A stretch of DNA of 20,720 bases. It comes from an uncultured Eubacteriales bacterium (GTDB taxonomy: Bacteria > Bacillota > Clostridia > Oscillospirales > CAG-272). The notes beneath the pieces were generated by a model, which saw only the letters and a program-made list of their open reading frames with translations, did not search any database and was not told the origin of the DNA. The stretch lies in assembly GCA_934378145.1 (NCBI GenBank), contig CAKXXW010000031.1, positions 1 to 20,720 on the forward strand, written 5' to 3'. The position numbers and the translations under genes are program-made. Shown here piece by piece: positions 1 through 7,504 of this stretch (within the stretch, counting starts at the first letter, position 1; every line of letters starts with the position of its first letter).

Positions 1-207
1 ATTCCGGTGGGTTTTTGGGGAAGCTCTGAAAAAAGGCTGCTTGCAGACTTTTGAGGAGCTTTCTCAAAAAGACACCATAGTTTTGCCGTAGGCAAAATGC
101 CGCGAGACAAGGCATTATTCCTGTAACCCGCCAAAAAGTTCTTTGAAGGGTTCGGGAAACTTTCTTCTAAGAAAGTTTCCCGCGTCCCCCGTCGTCTCCC
201 GTGTCTC
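1..207 (+). repeat. Dispersed multi-hairpin element, copy A (left-truncated by window)
   Basis: This is the right-hand half of the element seen complete at 15311-15740. It enters the window just after the 26-nt palindrome module. The long hairpin has arms 12-26 (TTTTTGGGGAAGCTC) and 56-70 (GAGCTTTCTCAAAAA). Its tip is CTGC-TT-GCAG at 37-46 over a G36.A47 mismatch and an AAAAG/CTTTT helix. The next hairpin is TTTTGCC-GTA-GGCAAAA at 81-97. Then comes a 13-bp hairpin at 154-181 (GGGAAACTTTCTT, loop CT). The tail 179-207 is a degenerate pyrimidine-rich array containing CCCGCGTCCCCCGTC, and it runs straight into the stop codon of the HAD gene at 208-210. No coding potential is credible here. Confidence 0.85.
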
Positions 208-882
208 CTACAAGATCTTCTTTTCAAGCTCATCCGCTGTGTCGGCAAGGTCATATGCTCCGTTTGCAAGGAGAAACTCTCTGTCACGAAAGCCCCATGT
301 GACGCTTATACAATGCGTTCCCGAATTCTTCGCCGTCATTATATCGACATCCGAATCGCCGATATAGACCGTCTCATCCGGAGTTGCCGAGAGGCTTCTC
401 ATCACCTCAAGCACCGAATCGGGCGCCGGCTTGCGCCTTATATTTTCCCTCTCGCCCACGGCAATATCAAAAAGTCCCTCAAAATACCTCCGGCAAAGCT
501 CCTTCACGGCAAAGTCCGCCTTGTTCGACACGACCGCGGTTTTTATCCCCGCCGCGCGAAGGTCGCAAAGCAGCCTTTTTATCCCGTCATACGCCCGCGT
601 CGTGTCGGCGCAATGAAGCGCGTAATGCGCTCTGAACGCCTCAAAGACCCCGTCAACAGTCTCCGCCGCCGTATTCTCGGGCACGGCGCGTTCGATAAGG
701 AGCCTTATCCCGTTTCCGACAAAGCGCCGCACCTCGTCAACGCTCCTCGCGGGCAGTCCGTACTCCCCGAGCGCAAAATTCGTCGAGGCGGCAAGGTCGC
801 CGAGTGTATCAAGCACCGTTCCGTCAAGGTCGAACACCGCAAGGCTGTATTTATGCTTCATAATAATCTCTCTTTCTGACAT
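208..882 (-). CDS. HAD-superfamily hydrolase, phosphoglycolate phosphatase-like
   Basis: This is a cytoplasmic phosphatase of the HAD superfamily, Gph/PGP-like subfamily with a helical cap. Residue numbers are for a 224-aa product. Motif I is DLDGT (Asp18 nucleophile, Asp20 acid/base), motif II is VVSNK (Ser119), motif III is Lys151 in RKPAP, and motif IV is GDSDVD at 175-180. The length fits the family. I chose the start at 882 because GGAGG lies 8 nt upstream (complement of 891-895). The longer start at 912 lacks such a site, and the shorter MKHKYS start at 861 has only a weak one. The substrate cannot be fixed from sequence: 2-phosphoglycolate, pyrophosphate or a sugar phosphate are all possible. 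It is divergent from the PAP2 gene, and its stop codon abuts repeat copy A. Confidence 0.9.
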   Translation of the reverse strand: MSEREIIMKHKYSLAVFDLDGTVLDTLGDLAASTNFALGEYGLPARSVDEVRRFVGNGIRLLIERAVPENTAAETVDGVFEAFRAHYALHCADTTRAYDGIKRLLCDLRAAGIKTAVVSNKADFAVKELCRRYFEGLFDIAVGERENIRRKPAPDSVLEVMRSLSATPDETVYIGDSDVDIMTAKNSGTHCISVTWGFRDREFLLANGAYDLADTADELEKKIL

Positions 883-905
883 TTTTGCAACCTCCGTGCT
901 TGTCC

Positions 906-934
906 TTGACATTCACGGCGGTATAATATATAAT
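906..934 (+). promoter_or_regulatory. Consensus sigma-70/SigA promoter for the PAP2 gene
   Basis: TTGACA at 906-911 and TATAAT at 929-934 are separated by exactly 17 nt, a perfect match to the housekeeping consensus. A second TATAAT at 922-927 has the wrong spacing. The ATG at 969 follows about 28 nt after the likely start site and has GGAG at 957-960. The AT-rich core must also hold the divergent HAD promoter, for which I see no clear -35. Confidence 0.8.
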
Positions 935-968
935 TACCTTATAAAATTTCCCGATCGGAGAAAAAGCC

Positions 969-1640
969 ATGGATATGAAAAAGAAAAACGCTGTTATGTA
1001 CTTCTCTGTCGCCGCTGTCTGCCTTCTGCTCTTCGTCGCGCTTACGGTCTGCCTTCTCTTCGTTGACAGGAAAGAAACCTCTCCGACGGGCACGGTCGTC
1101 GGCTTTGCCTCGATAAATTCGGCGGTATTCAACCTTACGGGGGCGAACTACACGCTGTACGATCTGACAGAGATCCTCGGCTACCTTGCCATCGCGGTCG
1201 CCGCGGGGCTTGCCGTACTCGGACTCGTTCAGCTCATCCGCAGGAGGAGCCTGCTTAGGGTCGACCGCGAGCTTCTCTGCATGGCTGTACTCTTTGTCGT
1301 CGTCATCGCGGTCTACTTTGCCTTCGAGCATATGGTAATAAACCTCCGTCCGGTGCTGATGCCCGGCGAAACGGTCCCCGAGCCTTCCTACCCGTCAACC
1401 CACACGATGCTGAGCGTATGCATCCTCGTCCCCGCCTCCGCCTATTTCGGGAAGCACATAAAGCTGCCGGCGATAAGGATCCCGGCGGTCGTCATCTGCC
1501 TTGCCGTCGCCTCGGTCACGGTCGTGTGCCGCCTGCTTTCGGGCGCGCACTGGTTCACCGACATCATCGGCGGTCTTCTGATCTCCGGCACGCTCGTTTC
1601 CGCCTATTTCGGCATGACATATATCCTCTCGAAGAACTGA
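969..1640 (+). CDS. PAP2-family membrane phosphatase
   Basis: This is a 223-aa integral membrane protein of the type 2 phosphatidic-acid phosphatase family. Members dephosphorylate lipid phosphates such as undecaprenyl pyrophosphate or phosphatidylglycerol phosphate on the outer face of the membrane. Predicted membrane segments lie near residues 8-32, 68-90, 103-120, 148-162, 171-186 and 196-216. Catalytic motifs are Arg127-Pro128 (end of motif 1), YPSTHT at 141-146 (His145), and Arg188, His194 and Asp198 in motif 3. The lysine usually found seven residues before the motif-1 arginine is Glu120 here, so the subclass may differ from classical PgpB. The start is supported by GGAG 8 nt upstream and a consensus promoter. 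The last 37 nt overlap the 3' end of the convergent phosphopantetheinyl transferase gene. Confidence 0.88.
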   Translation: MDMKKKNAVMYFSVAAVCLLLFVALTVCLLFVDRKETSPTGTVVGFASINSAVFNLTGANYTLYDLTEILGYLAIAVAAGLAVLGLVQLIRRRSLLRVDRELLCMAVLFVVVIAVYFAFEHMVINLRPVLMPGETVPEPSYPSTHTMLSVCILVPASAYFGKHIKLPAIRIPAVVICLAVASVTVVCRLLSGAHWFTDIIGGLLISGTLVSAYFGMTYILSKN

Positions 1641-2263
1641 GAGATCACGCCGTCCTCTCCCTCGCCCGCGAGCTTCTTTGAGCAGAGGCTCAGGACATAT
1701 TCCCTGTTCCCGATAATTATCATCCTCGTCAGGAAGGTCAGCGCCGAAAGCTCCTTTCCCGTCGGTTCGGTCTCTTCCATACCAAGACCGGTATATTTGC
1801 AGTACGCCTCCATGCGCGTCCAGACAGTGGCGAAAGCCTCCTCTGTCCCGCCGCCGAGGGCGTACTCTTTTTTTTCTCTTTCCGAGAAGAAGCGTTCGGC
1901 TACCCTGTCCCTGTCGACTCCCACGGGGATGCGCTCGATGTCGATGCCGACCCTTCTTCCGTCGCCGAGGGCGCAGACAGCAATGCCCGAGGTGTGCGAG
2001 ATATTGAAATCGAGCCACGGATAATTTCTGAAGCTCGGCCTTCCGAAATGATCCTTTTTTATAAACTCGATAAAGTCCGTCTTCCCCGCCGACCGAAGCA
2101 GGCAGAGCAGAAGATAATATCCCGAGAGGCTCTCTGCCTCTCTTTTTTTATTGCCCCCCTCGTAAAACAGGGGACAATGCGCCGCCCGAAGCTCCGAACG
2201 GATAAAATCTATCTTTTCGTCCTCCGAGGGCACGGTCATAAACGCCGCCGAGATCTTCCTCAT
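1604..2263 (-). CDS. 4'-phosphopantetheinyl transferase, Sfp superfamily
   Basis: This 219-aa cytoplasmic enzyme should transfer the phosphopantetheine arm of CoA to a serine of a carrier protein. Family motifs are FNISHT at 86-91, GIDIE at 106-110 (Asp108 and Glu110, Mg2+ ligands), and the W-x3-E-x3-K signature at 148-156 (Trp148, Glu152, Lys156). The residue just before Met-Glu is Arg150, where many family members have Lys. The length fits the Sfp/Gsp class rather than the short AcpS class. GGAGG sits about 7 nt before the start. No polyketide, peptide-synthetase or carrier-protein gene is in the window, so the target is unknown; fatty-acid ACP is possible. Its terminal region overlaps the PAP2 gene tail to tail, so neither gene has a private terminator. 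Confidence 0.88.
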   Translation of the reverse strand: MRKISAAFMTVPSEDEKIDFIRSELRAAHCPLFYEGGNKKREAESLSGYYLLLCLLRSAGKTDFIEFIKKDHFGRPSFRNYPWLDFNISHTSGIAVCALGDGRRVGIDIERIPVGVDRDRVAERFFSEREKKEYALGGGTEEAFATVWTRMEAYCKYTGLGMEETEPTGKELSALTFLTRMIIIGNREYVLSLCSKKLAGEGEDGVISQFFERIYVMPK

Positions 2264-2292
2264 TGCCTGCCTCCTTCAAAGTGTATGGCATT

Positions 2293-2321
2293 ATTATACC
2301 ACAGCGGCGGGCAATTTGCAA
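2293..2321 (-). promoter_or_regulatory. Promoter of the phosphopantetheinyl transferase gene
   Basis: On the minus strand, TTGCAA (complement of 2316-2321) and TATAAT (complement of 2293-2298) are 17 nt apart. They lie 30-58 nt upstream of the start codon at 2263. The -10 is perfect and the -35 matches at four of six positions. Confidence 0.65.
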
Positions 2322-2447
2322 AAAAATTTGCTCATATGGCACCTCGCGGCACCGACCGGCACTGTAAGGGCGACCTTAAAATGATAAAATCGCTCTGCAC
2401 TCACGGGCAAGTGCATTATTCGGAATACCTGAAAGGAAGGTGATGCG

Positions 2448-2828
2448 GTGTGCAGTAATTTTGACGCGGCGTGTCGGGACGGGACCATACGGGAGCTTGC
2501 CGAGAGATATGTCCTTGATTGCCGCAAAAAGGACGCGGGAGCGAAGAATTGCCGGGTACCGAACCTTGCCGGCTTCTTCCGCTACTGCGGCTTTGAGGGC
2601 GGCGATCTCTCGCGCCTGTCATCCGAATACCCCGAAATATACAGCTCCCTTTGCATGATCTTTGAGGACGAGGCACTGAATTCGTCGCTTTCTCCGACAG
2701 TGCTTTCGGTCTACCTCAAGAAGCGGCTCGGATACAATGCCGAGGACGGCACGGCAAAGCAGTCGGTATGCGACGGCGGACAGCTTCGCCTCGTCTTCGA
2801 ACACGACATAACCGAGGACGGGATGTAA
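2448..2828 (+). CDS. terS: Putative phage terminase small subunit
   Basis: This 126-aa protein begins with GTG, preceded by AGGAAGG at 2434-2440. Small terminases recognise phage DNA and feed it to the large subunit. The evidence is mostly positional: its stop codon directly touches the ATG of the large terminase. In addition, the segment SPTVLSVYLKKRLGYN (about residues 82-97) resembles the short helix ending in (L/F)GY seen in small terminases of clostridial phages. The N-terminal half is helical and charged, and I see no confident helix-turn-helix. No strong sigma-70 promoter was found upstream. It opens the seven-gene head cassette. An unrelated packaging accessory protein is the main alternative. 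Confidence 0.6.
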   Translation: MCSNFDAACRDGTIRELAERYVLDCRKKDAGAKNCRVPNLAGFFRYCGFEGGDLSRLSSEYPEIYSSLCMIFEDEALNSSLSPTVLSVYLKKRLGYNAEDGTAKQSVCDGGQLRLVFEHDITEDGM

Positions 2829-4145
2829 ATGGAATGTATCCATATTTCGGGTGTCCCGAGCAAACGGCAGAAGGAATTCTTCTCCTCAAGGGCGAAATTC
2901 ACGGCTTACGGCGGCGCGAGAGGCGGCGGCAAGTCGTGGGCGCTCAGGAGAAAGCTCACAGGCCTCTGCCTCAATTATCCCGGCATCTCCTGCCTGCTTC
3001 TGCGGCGTTCTCTGCCCGAGCTTAAGGCAAACCACCTCTCGCAGTTTCTCTGTGAGTATCAGGGGATACTCACATGGTCGGAGGGGGAGCGGAGGCTCTC
3101 GTTCCCGAACGGGAGCCGCATCGAATTCGGCTTCTGCTCCTCTCATCGCGACACCCTTCGCTACCAGGGTCAGGAATACGACATCATAGCCATCGACGAG
3201 GCAACGCAACTGAGCGAATATCAGTTTTCTGTTTTCAAGGCCTGTCTGCGGGGCGTGAATGTCTTCCCGAAAAGGGTCTACCTTACCTGCAACCCCGGCG
3301 GCATCGGTCACGCGTGGGTAAAGCGGCTCTTCATCGACCGCATATTCCGAGAAGGCGAGGATCCCTCCGACTACCGTTTCATTCCCGCAAAGGTCTACGA
3401 CAACGCGGCGCTGATGAAGTCCTGCCCCGAATACGCCCTCCAGCTCGAGAGCCTCTCACCGCGCCTTCGCGATGCGTGGCTGCTCGGGCGCTGGGATGTG
3501 TTCGAGGGTCAGTTCTTCCCCGAGTTCGATCCGGCGCGTCACATATGCAAGGCAACTGCCATCCCCGAGATCACGCGGCGCTTCATTGCATTTGACTACG
3601 GCTTCGATATGCTCGCGGCGCTCCTTGCCGGGACCGACAAAGGCGGGAACCTCTATATCATCTCGGAATACTGCTCGCCCGGGCTTACGCTGTCGGCGGC
3701 GGCGGAGAAGGTCGCCTCTCTCGCCGAAGGGCAGCGCTGCTTCTGCGCGATAGCCTCCCCCGACCTCTGGAACCGGAGGCAGGACAGCGGAAAGAGCGGA
3801 TTCGAGATAATGCAGAAGACCGAAGGTATGCCCCCGATGACTCCCGCCGACGACCGGCGCGTCCCCGGATGGAGAATGCTCCGCGAATACCTTGCCGGCG
3901 GGGGCGATCGCCCGAAGCTCTTCATCTCCGAGAGGTGTACAGAGCTTATCCGGTGCCTGCCCGCGCTCCTCTGCGATCCCGAAAGACCCGAGGACGCCTC
4001 GGGCGAGCCTCACTCGGTGACTCACGCGCCCGAGGCTCTGCGGTACGCCGTCATGAGCCGGCAATCGGCGGAAGCTCCGCCTTCCCGCACGGAGGATTTC
4101 GTCTTTCCGCGCAGAAAGCGCACCTGCGGGAACTACTTTATCTGA
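2829..4145 (+). CDS. terL: Phage terminase large subunit (ATPase-nuclease)
   Basis: This is the 438-aa motor that pumps DNA into the prohead and cuts it. The N-terminal ATPase has Walker A GGARGGGKS at 28-36, Walker B YDIIAIDEA at 117-125 (Asp123, Glu124) and coupling motif TCNP at 153-156. The C-terminal RNase H-like nuclease shows Asp256 in AFDYG, Asp312 in SPDLW, and a terminal HAPEALRY block at 399-406 where Glu402 stands at the position often occupied by Asp. The length is normal and the frame is intact. The start codon follows the terS stop with no gap, implying translational coupling. The gene is well preserved, with no sign of decay. Confidence 0.95.
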   Translation: MECIHISGVPSKRQKEFFSSRAKFTAYGGARGGGKSWALRRKLTGLCLNYPGISCLLLRRSLPELKANHLSQFLCEYQGILTWSEGERRLSFPNGSRIEFGFCSSHRDTLRYQGQEYDIIAIDEATQLSEYQFSVFKACLRGVNVFPKRVYLTCNPGGIGHAWVKRLFIDRIFREGEDPSDYRFIPAKVYDNAALMKSCPEYALQLESLSPRLRDAWLLGRWDVFEGQFFPEFDPARHICKATAIPEITRRFIAFDYGFDMLAALLAGTDKGGNLYIISEYCSPGLTLSAAAEKVASLAEGQRCFCAIASPDLWNRRQDSGKSGFEIMQKTEGMPPMTPADDRRVPGWRMLREYLAGGGDRPKLFISERCTELIRCLPALLCDPERPEDASGEPHSVTHAPEALRYAVMSRQSAEAPPSRTEDFVFPRRKRTCGNYFI

Positions 4146-4160
4146 CGAAAGGAGTTCGTT

Positions 4161-5924
4161 ATGAAACAGAAAATCTATTCGGAAGGAACCGGAAAGATCT
4201 CCTTCCGGGGCTTCCCCGGCATCGACCTCCGCTATCCCCTTGACAGAAGCCGCGGCGCCGCCGTGGCCGACAACTTCAGGATAGGAAAGGACGGCTCGCT
4301 CACCGGACGCTGCGGCTTCGGCAAAAAGGCATCGTTCACGGGAAATGTCGACGGCTTCGCCGATCTCGACTCGGGCATCTATATGTGTTCGGACGACCGT
4401 ATCTTCAAAATAGACCGAGCAACGGGAGAGATAAGCGGGGGCGAGGCAAAAGTCCTCTCGAACACGGGCGGCAGGGTCGGCTTTTTCGAGCTTGACGGTC
4501 AGGTCTATGTCGCCGACGGCGCGAGCGTAAAGGTCTACAGAAGCGGGGCGACGACGAAGCTTTCCGATATGAACGGCTACGCGCCGCTCGTCGGAAAGCT
4601 CTGGGATCCCGACAAGGGCGGAGAGCGGTATGAGTCCGAAAACCTTGCCTCGAACAGGGTACGGATAACCTACAATGTAACGACCGCCGCGAATATGCTC
4701 TACACCGGCGGCTTTGCCCCGACCTCGATAGACCTGATAGAGCATGACGGCGAGGAGATCGACACCTCAGCCATCTCATTCAATGAAGATTCCGGCACCA
4801 TTGAGGGACCCGACGGATGTTTCCCGGTCGGGATCATCTTGGTATGGATGACTATCCGCCAAAAGCCGCAGAACAGCTCTTTTTCGACCGTGAGGAGCTT
4901 CGCAAAGGCAAGCGCAAAGGGCGTCGACATGATCTTCGCCTACGGAGCCGCGGGCTACAACGGCACGGCATATCCCTACATCTTCAGTTCAAGACCGGTA
5001 AGCGACGAGGACATGGAGGCGACCGAGCGTGCCTACGGGAACGCCGACAGGATCTACTTCCCCGCGTCGGGAAGATTCCTCGCAAACACGGGGATATACC
5101 CCGTCACGGGCATATGCCCCTTTGACGACAGGGTACTTATCTTCTCCGAGTACGGCTCGCTCGCCTTCCCCTTCCCGTTTGAGGGTGAGCCTTTCCCCGT
5201 GCAGGTCTCGCCCTTCGCGGGATGTGCGAACGCCTATTCCTTTGCAAGGCTCGGCGGCTCGGTCGTCTCGGTGTCAAAGAGCGGTCTGTTCCTTCACACC
5301 CCGGACCGCGAGTCCTTCGACCTCTTTACGGTAAAGCGCCTCTCCGAGCCTCTCGGAAGCGGGAATATCTTTCCGGACAGCGCCGGAATGTCGCTCTATT
5401 TCTCAAAGCTGACCGACGAGATCTTCATCGTCGGCGGAGGCTTCCAGACGGGAAAAACTCCGGTATATTCGGTCGGGAGCGGATGCTTTTACACCTACTC
5501 GGGCTTCACTCCGATATTTATGCTGGGATGTGCCGGAGAGAACTGCTTTTTCGACGGGACACGCTTCTGCGGCTTCTCGGAGAGCCGGAGCTACGACACG
5601 GCGCAGAGTTCGACAGCCCCAGCAGAGATCAGAAAAGAATACCGCTCCTGCCTCATCCCGATCGCCGATCCCGGAAAGGTGCGGCGCCCGTCAAGGATAG
5701 GTCTCACCGCCGCGCTCGATGACAGCACGGCGACCCTGAAGCTCCTTGACGCCGCGGGCAAGACCGTAAGCTCCCACACCCTGACCGGCGTGCAGAATGT
5801 TCCCTATGTCTCCTTCTCGGTAAGACCCGCAAGGAAAAGAGGCTCCTTCTTCGCCGTCTCTCTGACGAGCGAATCGGGGACTTCGGCAAGGATATTCGAC
5901 CTTATGCTTGAGGCAGGAGAATGA
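4161..5924 (+). CDS. Putative phage beta-propeller/tail-nozzle or DNA-stabilisation protein
   Basis: This 587-aa protein has AAAGGAG about 7 nt before its ATG. It is dominated by short beta-rich repeats of the kind 'vyvadgasvkvyrsg', 'riFkIDRatG' and 'drVLiFSeYGSlaF', rich in Gly, Ser, Phe and Tyr, with few charged helices. This pattern suggests a beta-propeller. In podoviruses such proteins (T7 gp12, P22 gp10) plug or extend the portal and hold packaged DNA in. I infer that role from the fold impression plus placement between large terminase and portal; no diagnostic motif is visible. In P22 the equivalent gene lies after the coat and adaptor genes, so the position is unusual. Its last codon overlaps a possible ATG of the portal frame (ATGA at 5921). 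Confidence 0.55.
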   Translation: MKQKIYSEGTGKISFRGFPGIDLRYPLDRSRGAAVADNFRIGKDGSLTGRCGFGKKASFTGNVDGFADLDSGIYMCSDDRIFKIDRATGEISGGEAKVLSNTGGRVGFFELDGQVYVADGASVKVYRSGATTKLSDMNGYAPLVGKLWDPDKGGERYESENLASNRVRITYNVTTAANMLYTGGFAPTSIDLIEHDGEEIDTSAISFNEDSGTIEGPDGCFPVGIILVWMTIRQKPQNSSFSTVRSFAKASAKGVDMIFAYGAAGYNGTAYPYIFSSRPVSDEDMEATERAYGNADRIYFPASGRFLANTGIYPVTGICPFDDRVLIFSEYGSLAFPFPFEGEPFPVQVSPFAGCANAYSFARLGGSVVSVSKSGLFLHTPDRESFDLFTVKRLSEPLGSGNIFPDSAGMSLYFSKLTDEIFIVGGGFQTGKTPVYSVGSGCFYTYSGFTPIFMLGCAGENCFFDGTRFCGFSESRSYDTAQSSTAPAEIRKEYRSCLIPIADPGKVRRPSRIGLTAALDDSTATLKLLDAAGKTVSSHTLTGVQNVPYVSFSVRPARKRGSFFAVSLTSESGTSARIFDLMLEAGE

Positions 5925-5938
5925 GAAAGGAAAAATAT

Positions 5939-7504
5939 ATGGAAAAACCTTACACGCTCGCATGGCGGCAGTTTGAGGCGGGGAGAGAATACAAACGCCG
6001 CATAGGGCTTTACGAAACGGTACGCCGCAACGAAAGATACTACCGCGGCGATCAGTGGTACGGGACCTCTTTTCCCGACCTTCCCCGCCCTGTTTTCAAC
6101 ATCATAAAAAGGATCGTCGACTACCTTGTATGCACGGTCGCCTCGGGCGATTTTTCGATAAGCTATGCCGACGATTACCTTCCCTTCGCCGAGAGCCGCG
6201 CCCTGCGCGAGACGGTCGACCACGCGATAGATGTGCTGAACCGCCACGCCGCCTACCGCTGGGACAGAGAGAGGCTCGAAGCTCTCGTCTGCGACTGCCT
6301 GCTCGATGCGGCGCTCTCGGGCGACGGAATATTCTACTGCTATTGGGATCCCTCGGCGCGGACAGGCACAGCCTACACCGGCGACATCGTCACCGGAAGG
6401 GTCGACAATGTGAACTTCTTCGTCGCCGATGTCAACCGCGCGGATATTCAGTCGCAGGAATACATAATCCTCTCGGGAAGAGCGGATGTCTCCTCTCTCC
6501 GCCGCGAGGCAAAGCGCGCGGGAGTTTCTGCGGAAGAGCGGAAAAACATCGTCGCCGACAGCGACACCTCCTCGGGCGGGGGCGACTACTCGGCACAGGA
6601 GCTTGACTTCGACGACGGGAAGGCTACCTATATCATAAAATTCTACCGCGAGGACGGCTATGTCCACTTTGAAAAGTCGGTGAAGAACTGCCTTATCCGC
6701 CACGCCGTGACCCCGATGAAGCTCTACCCCGTAGCCTACTTCAACTGGATCCCGACAAAGGACAGTTTCCACGGGACCTCTCCCGTGACGGCGCTCATCC
6801 CGAATCAGAAGTACATAAACCTTGCCTACGCCATGGTCATGAAGCATATGTCCGACACGGCGTTCTCCAAGGTCGTCTACGACAAGAGCAGGATCCCCGA
6901 ATGGACCAACGAGGTCGGCGAGGCTATCGCCGCCGTCGGAGGCGGAAACATCTCCGATGCCGTTTCGGTCCTCGGGGTCGGGCAGATGCAGGACGGCTAC
7001 CTTGAGCTTATCGAGAGCGCCGTCTCCGAGACGAAGGAGCTGAGCGGCGCGACGAAGACCGCCCTCGGTGACGCCGACCCGACGAACACCAGCGCGATCA
7101 TAGCCATGCAGGAATCGGCGCGCCTTCCCCTCTCGAGGGTCAGAGCATCTCTCTCCCGCTGTCTTTCCGAACTTGCAGCGATATGGGCTGATATGCTCCT
7201 TGCCTTCTTCCCCGACGAGCGCCCGCTCCTCTGCCGCGGCTCCGACGGACAAAACACCGTCGAGACCGCCGTATTCAGCCGCATAAGCTCCTCCGACATC
7301 ACGGCGAAGGTCGAGGTCGGCAAAGAGGAAGGCTCGGCACTCATCACGACGCAGAGCATCCTTGACAAGCTCCTTGCAAGCGACAAAATAGATGCCGAGA
7401 CCTATGTCGCGCTTCTCCCGCCCGGTATCCTTCACGGCAGGAGCGACATCCTTGAGGCTCTCAGAAAACGCAGAAAAGAAAGGAAAGGCACCGATGGAAA
7501 CTGA
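5939..7504 (+). CDS. Phage portal protein
   Basis: This 521-aa protein should form the dodecameric portal ring at one capsid vertex, through which DNA enters. The N-terminus contains RRNERYYRGDQW (about 29-40) followed by RPVFNIIKRIVDYLV, which is typical of P22/clostridial portal proteins. The block around 270-305 (IPTKDSFHGTSPV and following) and an ALGDADPTNTSAI stretch in the wing/stem region also fit. The C-terminus is highly charged. I chose 5939 because AGGAA lies 6 nt upstream. The in-frame ATG at 5921 has its Shine-Dalgarno-like bases almost touching the start codon. The gene overlaps the scaffold gene by 11 nt. Confidence 0.9.
   Translation: MEKPYTLAWRQFEAGREYKRRIGLYETVRRNERYYRGDQWYGTSFPDLPRPVFNIIKRIVDYLVCTVASGDFSISYADDYLPFAESRALRETVDHAIDVLNRHAAYRWDRERLEALVCDCLLDAALSGDGIFYCYWDPSARTGTAYTGDIVTGRVDNVNFFVADVNRADIQSQEYIILSGRADVSSLRREAKRAGVSAEERKNIVADSDTSSGGGDYSAQELDFDDGKATYIIKFYREDGYVHFEKSVKNCLIRHAVTPMKLYPVAYFNWIPTKDSFHGTSPVTALIPNQKYINLAYAMVMKHMSDTAFSKVVYDKSRIPEWTNEVGEAIAAVGGGNISDAVSVLGVGQMQDGYLELIESAVSETKELSGATKTALGDADPTNTSAIIAMQESARLPLSRVRASLSRCLSELAAIWADMLLAFFPDERPLLCRGSDGQNTVETAVFSRISSSDITAKVEVGKEEGSALITTQSILDKLLASDKIDAETYVALLPPGILHGRSDILEALRKRRKERKGTDGN

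Noticed and set aside
883..912. Longer HAD start at 912
   Set aside because: The GGAGG at 891-895 lies inside that extension and is ideally placed for the start at 882.
2362..2390. Phage cassette promoter CTGTAA-17-TAAAAT
   Set aside because: The -35 matches at only three positions; too weak to list as a feature.
2264..2447. Phage attachment site or integrase remnant at the cassette border
   Set aside because: I found no convincing direct repeat between the two borders, no tRNA and no integrase fragment.
3456..4745. 429-codon minus-strand open frame opposite terL and the propeller gene
   Set aside because: It spans two well-supported + strand genes, has low-complexity Arg/Gly/Ala composition, and shows no ribosome site or motif.
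5921..5938. Upstream portal start at 5921 overlapping the previous stop (ATGA)
   Set aside because: Its Shine-Dalgarno-like bases nearly touch the ATG; 5939 has proper spacing. Translational coupling from 5921 remains possible.
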